Part shown: positions 12,902 to 13,908 of the stretch, one piece after another
Numbering within the stretch: position 1 is the stretch's first letter
Layout of the letters: every line of letters starts with the position of its first letter
Source: an uncultured Caldilinea sp.
Lineage (GTDB): Bacteria; Chloroflexota; Anaerolineae; Caldilineales; Caldilineaceae
Reading direction: 5' to 3'
Assembly: GCA_937928035.1 (NCBI GenBank)
Contig: CALFWA010000215.1
Coordinates: 1 to 13,908 of the forward strand
Length of the DNA: 13,908 nt
Notes under the pieces: model-generated
The model's input: only the letters and a program-made list of their open reading frames with translations
Told to the model about the DNA's origin: nothing
The model's database searches: none
Position numbers and translations under genes: made by a program

Positions 12902-13908
12902 GCCGGAGCGAACAAAATTAACACGGTGTACAGCTCCAGACGGCCGAGCAGCATAAAAAATGCAAGCAGCCACTTGACGGCCGGATGCAATGCACTGTAA
13001 TTGTCCACGGCGCCGACGTTGCCCAGGCCTGGGCCGACGTTGCTCAGAGTGGCGATGACGGCGCCGAACGCAGTGGGCATGTCGTGACCCGCCGCTGCAA
13101 CCAGCAGCGCGCCGAGAAAGAAGATGACGATGTACAGCACGGCGAAGCCGAGCACATTAGTCATCACATCGCGAGGGATGGTCTGACCTCGCATGCGCAC
13201 CGGCACGATGGCGTGGGGATGGATCAACCGGGCCAGCTCGGCGAAGACGAACTTGATCAGCAAATAAATGCGCAACACCTTCATGCCGCCGCCGGTGGAG
13301 CCGGCCGAGCCGCCGACGAACATTAACAAAAAGAGCACCATCTGCGCCGCAAAGGGCCACTGCTCGTAATCAAAGGTGACGTAGCCGGTCGTCGTCTGAA
13401 TGGAGACCACCTGAAAGACGACATTGCGCACCGCCTTTTCGTTGAACTGCCCTTCACGCAGCATGGCGAATCCGAAGATCAGGAGCGACGCCACAACGAT
13501 GAACGCTGTGTAAACGATAAACTCGCGGTCGTAGCGATAGCTGTTGAATCCACGCTGCAACACGCGATAGTGCAAGGCGAAATTGACGCCGGCCAGGAAC
13601 ATGAAGACGATGATCACCCACTGGATGTAAGGACTCGGAAAGGCGGCGATGCTGGCGTTGCGCGTGGAAAAACCGCCGGTCGCCATTGTGCCGAAGGTGT
13701 GACAGAGCGCATCGAAGAGATCCATGCCGCCCAGCATGAGCAGAACGGTCTGAAGCGCCGACAACACGATGTAGACTGCCCACAGGATTTTGGCCGTCTG
13801 AGTGACGCGCGGGGCAAGCTTGTCCGCCACCGGCCCCGGCACCTCCGCTTTGAACAACTGCATGCCGCCGACGCCGAGAAAGGGTAAGATCGCCAGAGAA
13901 AGTAGAAT
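12886..13908 (-). CDS. trkH: Trk/Ktr potassium transporter channel subunit TrkH (5' end outside window)
   Basis: 340 residues of the C-terminal part are visible; the frame stays open to the right edge and reads in as LSLAILPFLGVGG before the first internal Met, so that Met is not the start. The K+ pore-loop glycines are present: MATGGFST (75-82 of the visible part), TTTGYVT (172-178) and SNVGPGLG (289-296); the first pore loop is missing with the N-terminus. Between them is the family signature GGSAGSTGGGMKVLR (199-213), and the end GRLELYTVLILFAPAYWRR is typical. Together with TrkA (trkA, 6645-7988) it would import K+ across the cytoplasmic membrane. The two genes are separated by about 5 kb, so joint control would need separate promoters. 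The 3' end overlaps the convergent membrane-protein gene by 16 bp. Confidence 0.93.
   Translation of the reverse strand: MLLSLAILPFLGVGGMQLFKAEVPGPVADKLAPRVTQTAKILWAVYIVLSALQTVLLMLGGMDLFDALCHTFGTMATGGFSTRNASIAAFPSPYIQWVIIVFMFLAGVNFALHYRVLQRGFNSYRYDREFIVYTAFIVVASLLIFGFAMLREGQFNEKAVRNVVFQVVSIQTTTGYVTFDYEQWPFAAQMVLFLLMFVGGSAGSTGGGMKVLRIYLLIKFVFAELARLIHPHAIVPVRMRGQTIPRDVMTNVLGFAVLYIVIFFLGALLVAAAGHDMPTAFGAVIATLSNVGPGLGNVGAVDNYSALHPAVKWLLAFFMLLGRLELYTVLILFAPAYWRR

Overview
The window looks like chromosomal DNA of a GC-rich member of the Chloroflexota, probably near Caldilineales/Anaerolineae. This is an inference. It rests on the lipoprotein linker at about 5306-5390 (EVEVTRIVYRETVVTPTP-like, a style common in that phylum), the GC-rich coding style and the mix of gene families. 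No rRNA or tRNA is visible, and no insertion sequence or CRISPR array. At least ten coding genes are supported, plus two degraded ones. The first and last genes are cut by the window edges.

Layout, left to right. (1) 2-259: end of a two-component receiver domain. (2) 263-2315, minus strand: a compact arsenic-type operon. Its order of transcription is an ArsR-ArsC fusion, then an aquaporin-like channel, then a second, stand-alone ArsC-type reductase. It is preceded by a 35-bp near-perfect palindrome, the likely ArsR operator. No ArsB or Acr3 pump is present, so the channel may be the arsenite exit route. (3) 2531-3646, plus: tRNA-dihydrouridine synthase. (4) 3684-4820, minus: class V (alanine/serine-glyoxylate type) aminotransferase. 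It is divergent from (5) 5186-6589, plus: a lipoprotein solute-binding protein of the branched-chain amino acid type. The 365-bp region between them carries two inverted repeats, a good promoter and a leader hairpin.

(6) 6645-7988 and 8035-9906, minus: trkA (K+ uptake regulator) directly downstream of typA/bipA (ribosome-associated GTPase), probably one transcript. Upstream of typA lies a strong sigma70-like promoter followed at once by a textbook intrinsic terminator, an attenuator-like arrangement. (7) 10090-10233, plus: a short remnant of an AbiEii-like nucleotidyltransferase. (8) 10234-11265, minus: a membrane cytochrome-b-like domain fused to a sulfite-oxidase-fold molybdopterin domain. 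(9) 11482-12309, plus: an alpha/beta hydrolase broken by two compensating frameshifts and one stop, with a near-consensus promoter. A four-helix membrane protein of unknown function (12320-12901) follows closely and overlaps by 16 bp the convergent (10) trkH K+ channel subunit (12886-13908, minus, cut by the window end).

Functional themes are arsenate reduction and export, potassium uptake (TrkA and TrkH, though not adjacent), translation (Dus, TypA) and periplasm-side redox chemistry. The most unusual items are the NSA variant of the first NPA box in the aquaporin, the cysteine-free ArsR sensor domain fused to ArsC, the promoter-terminator pair before typA, and the cytochrome b-molybdopterin fusion with an internal twin-arginine-like segment.
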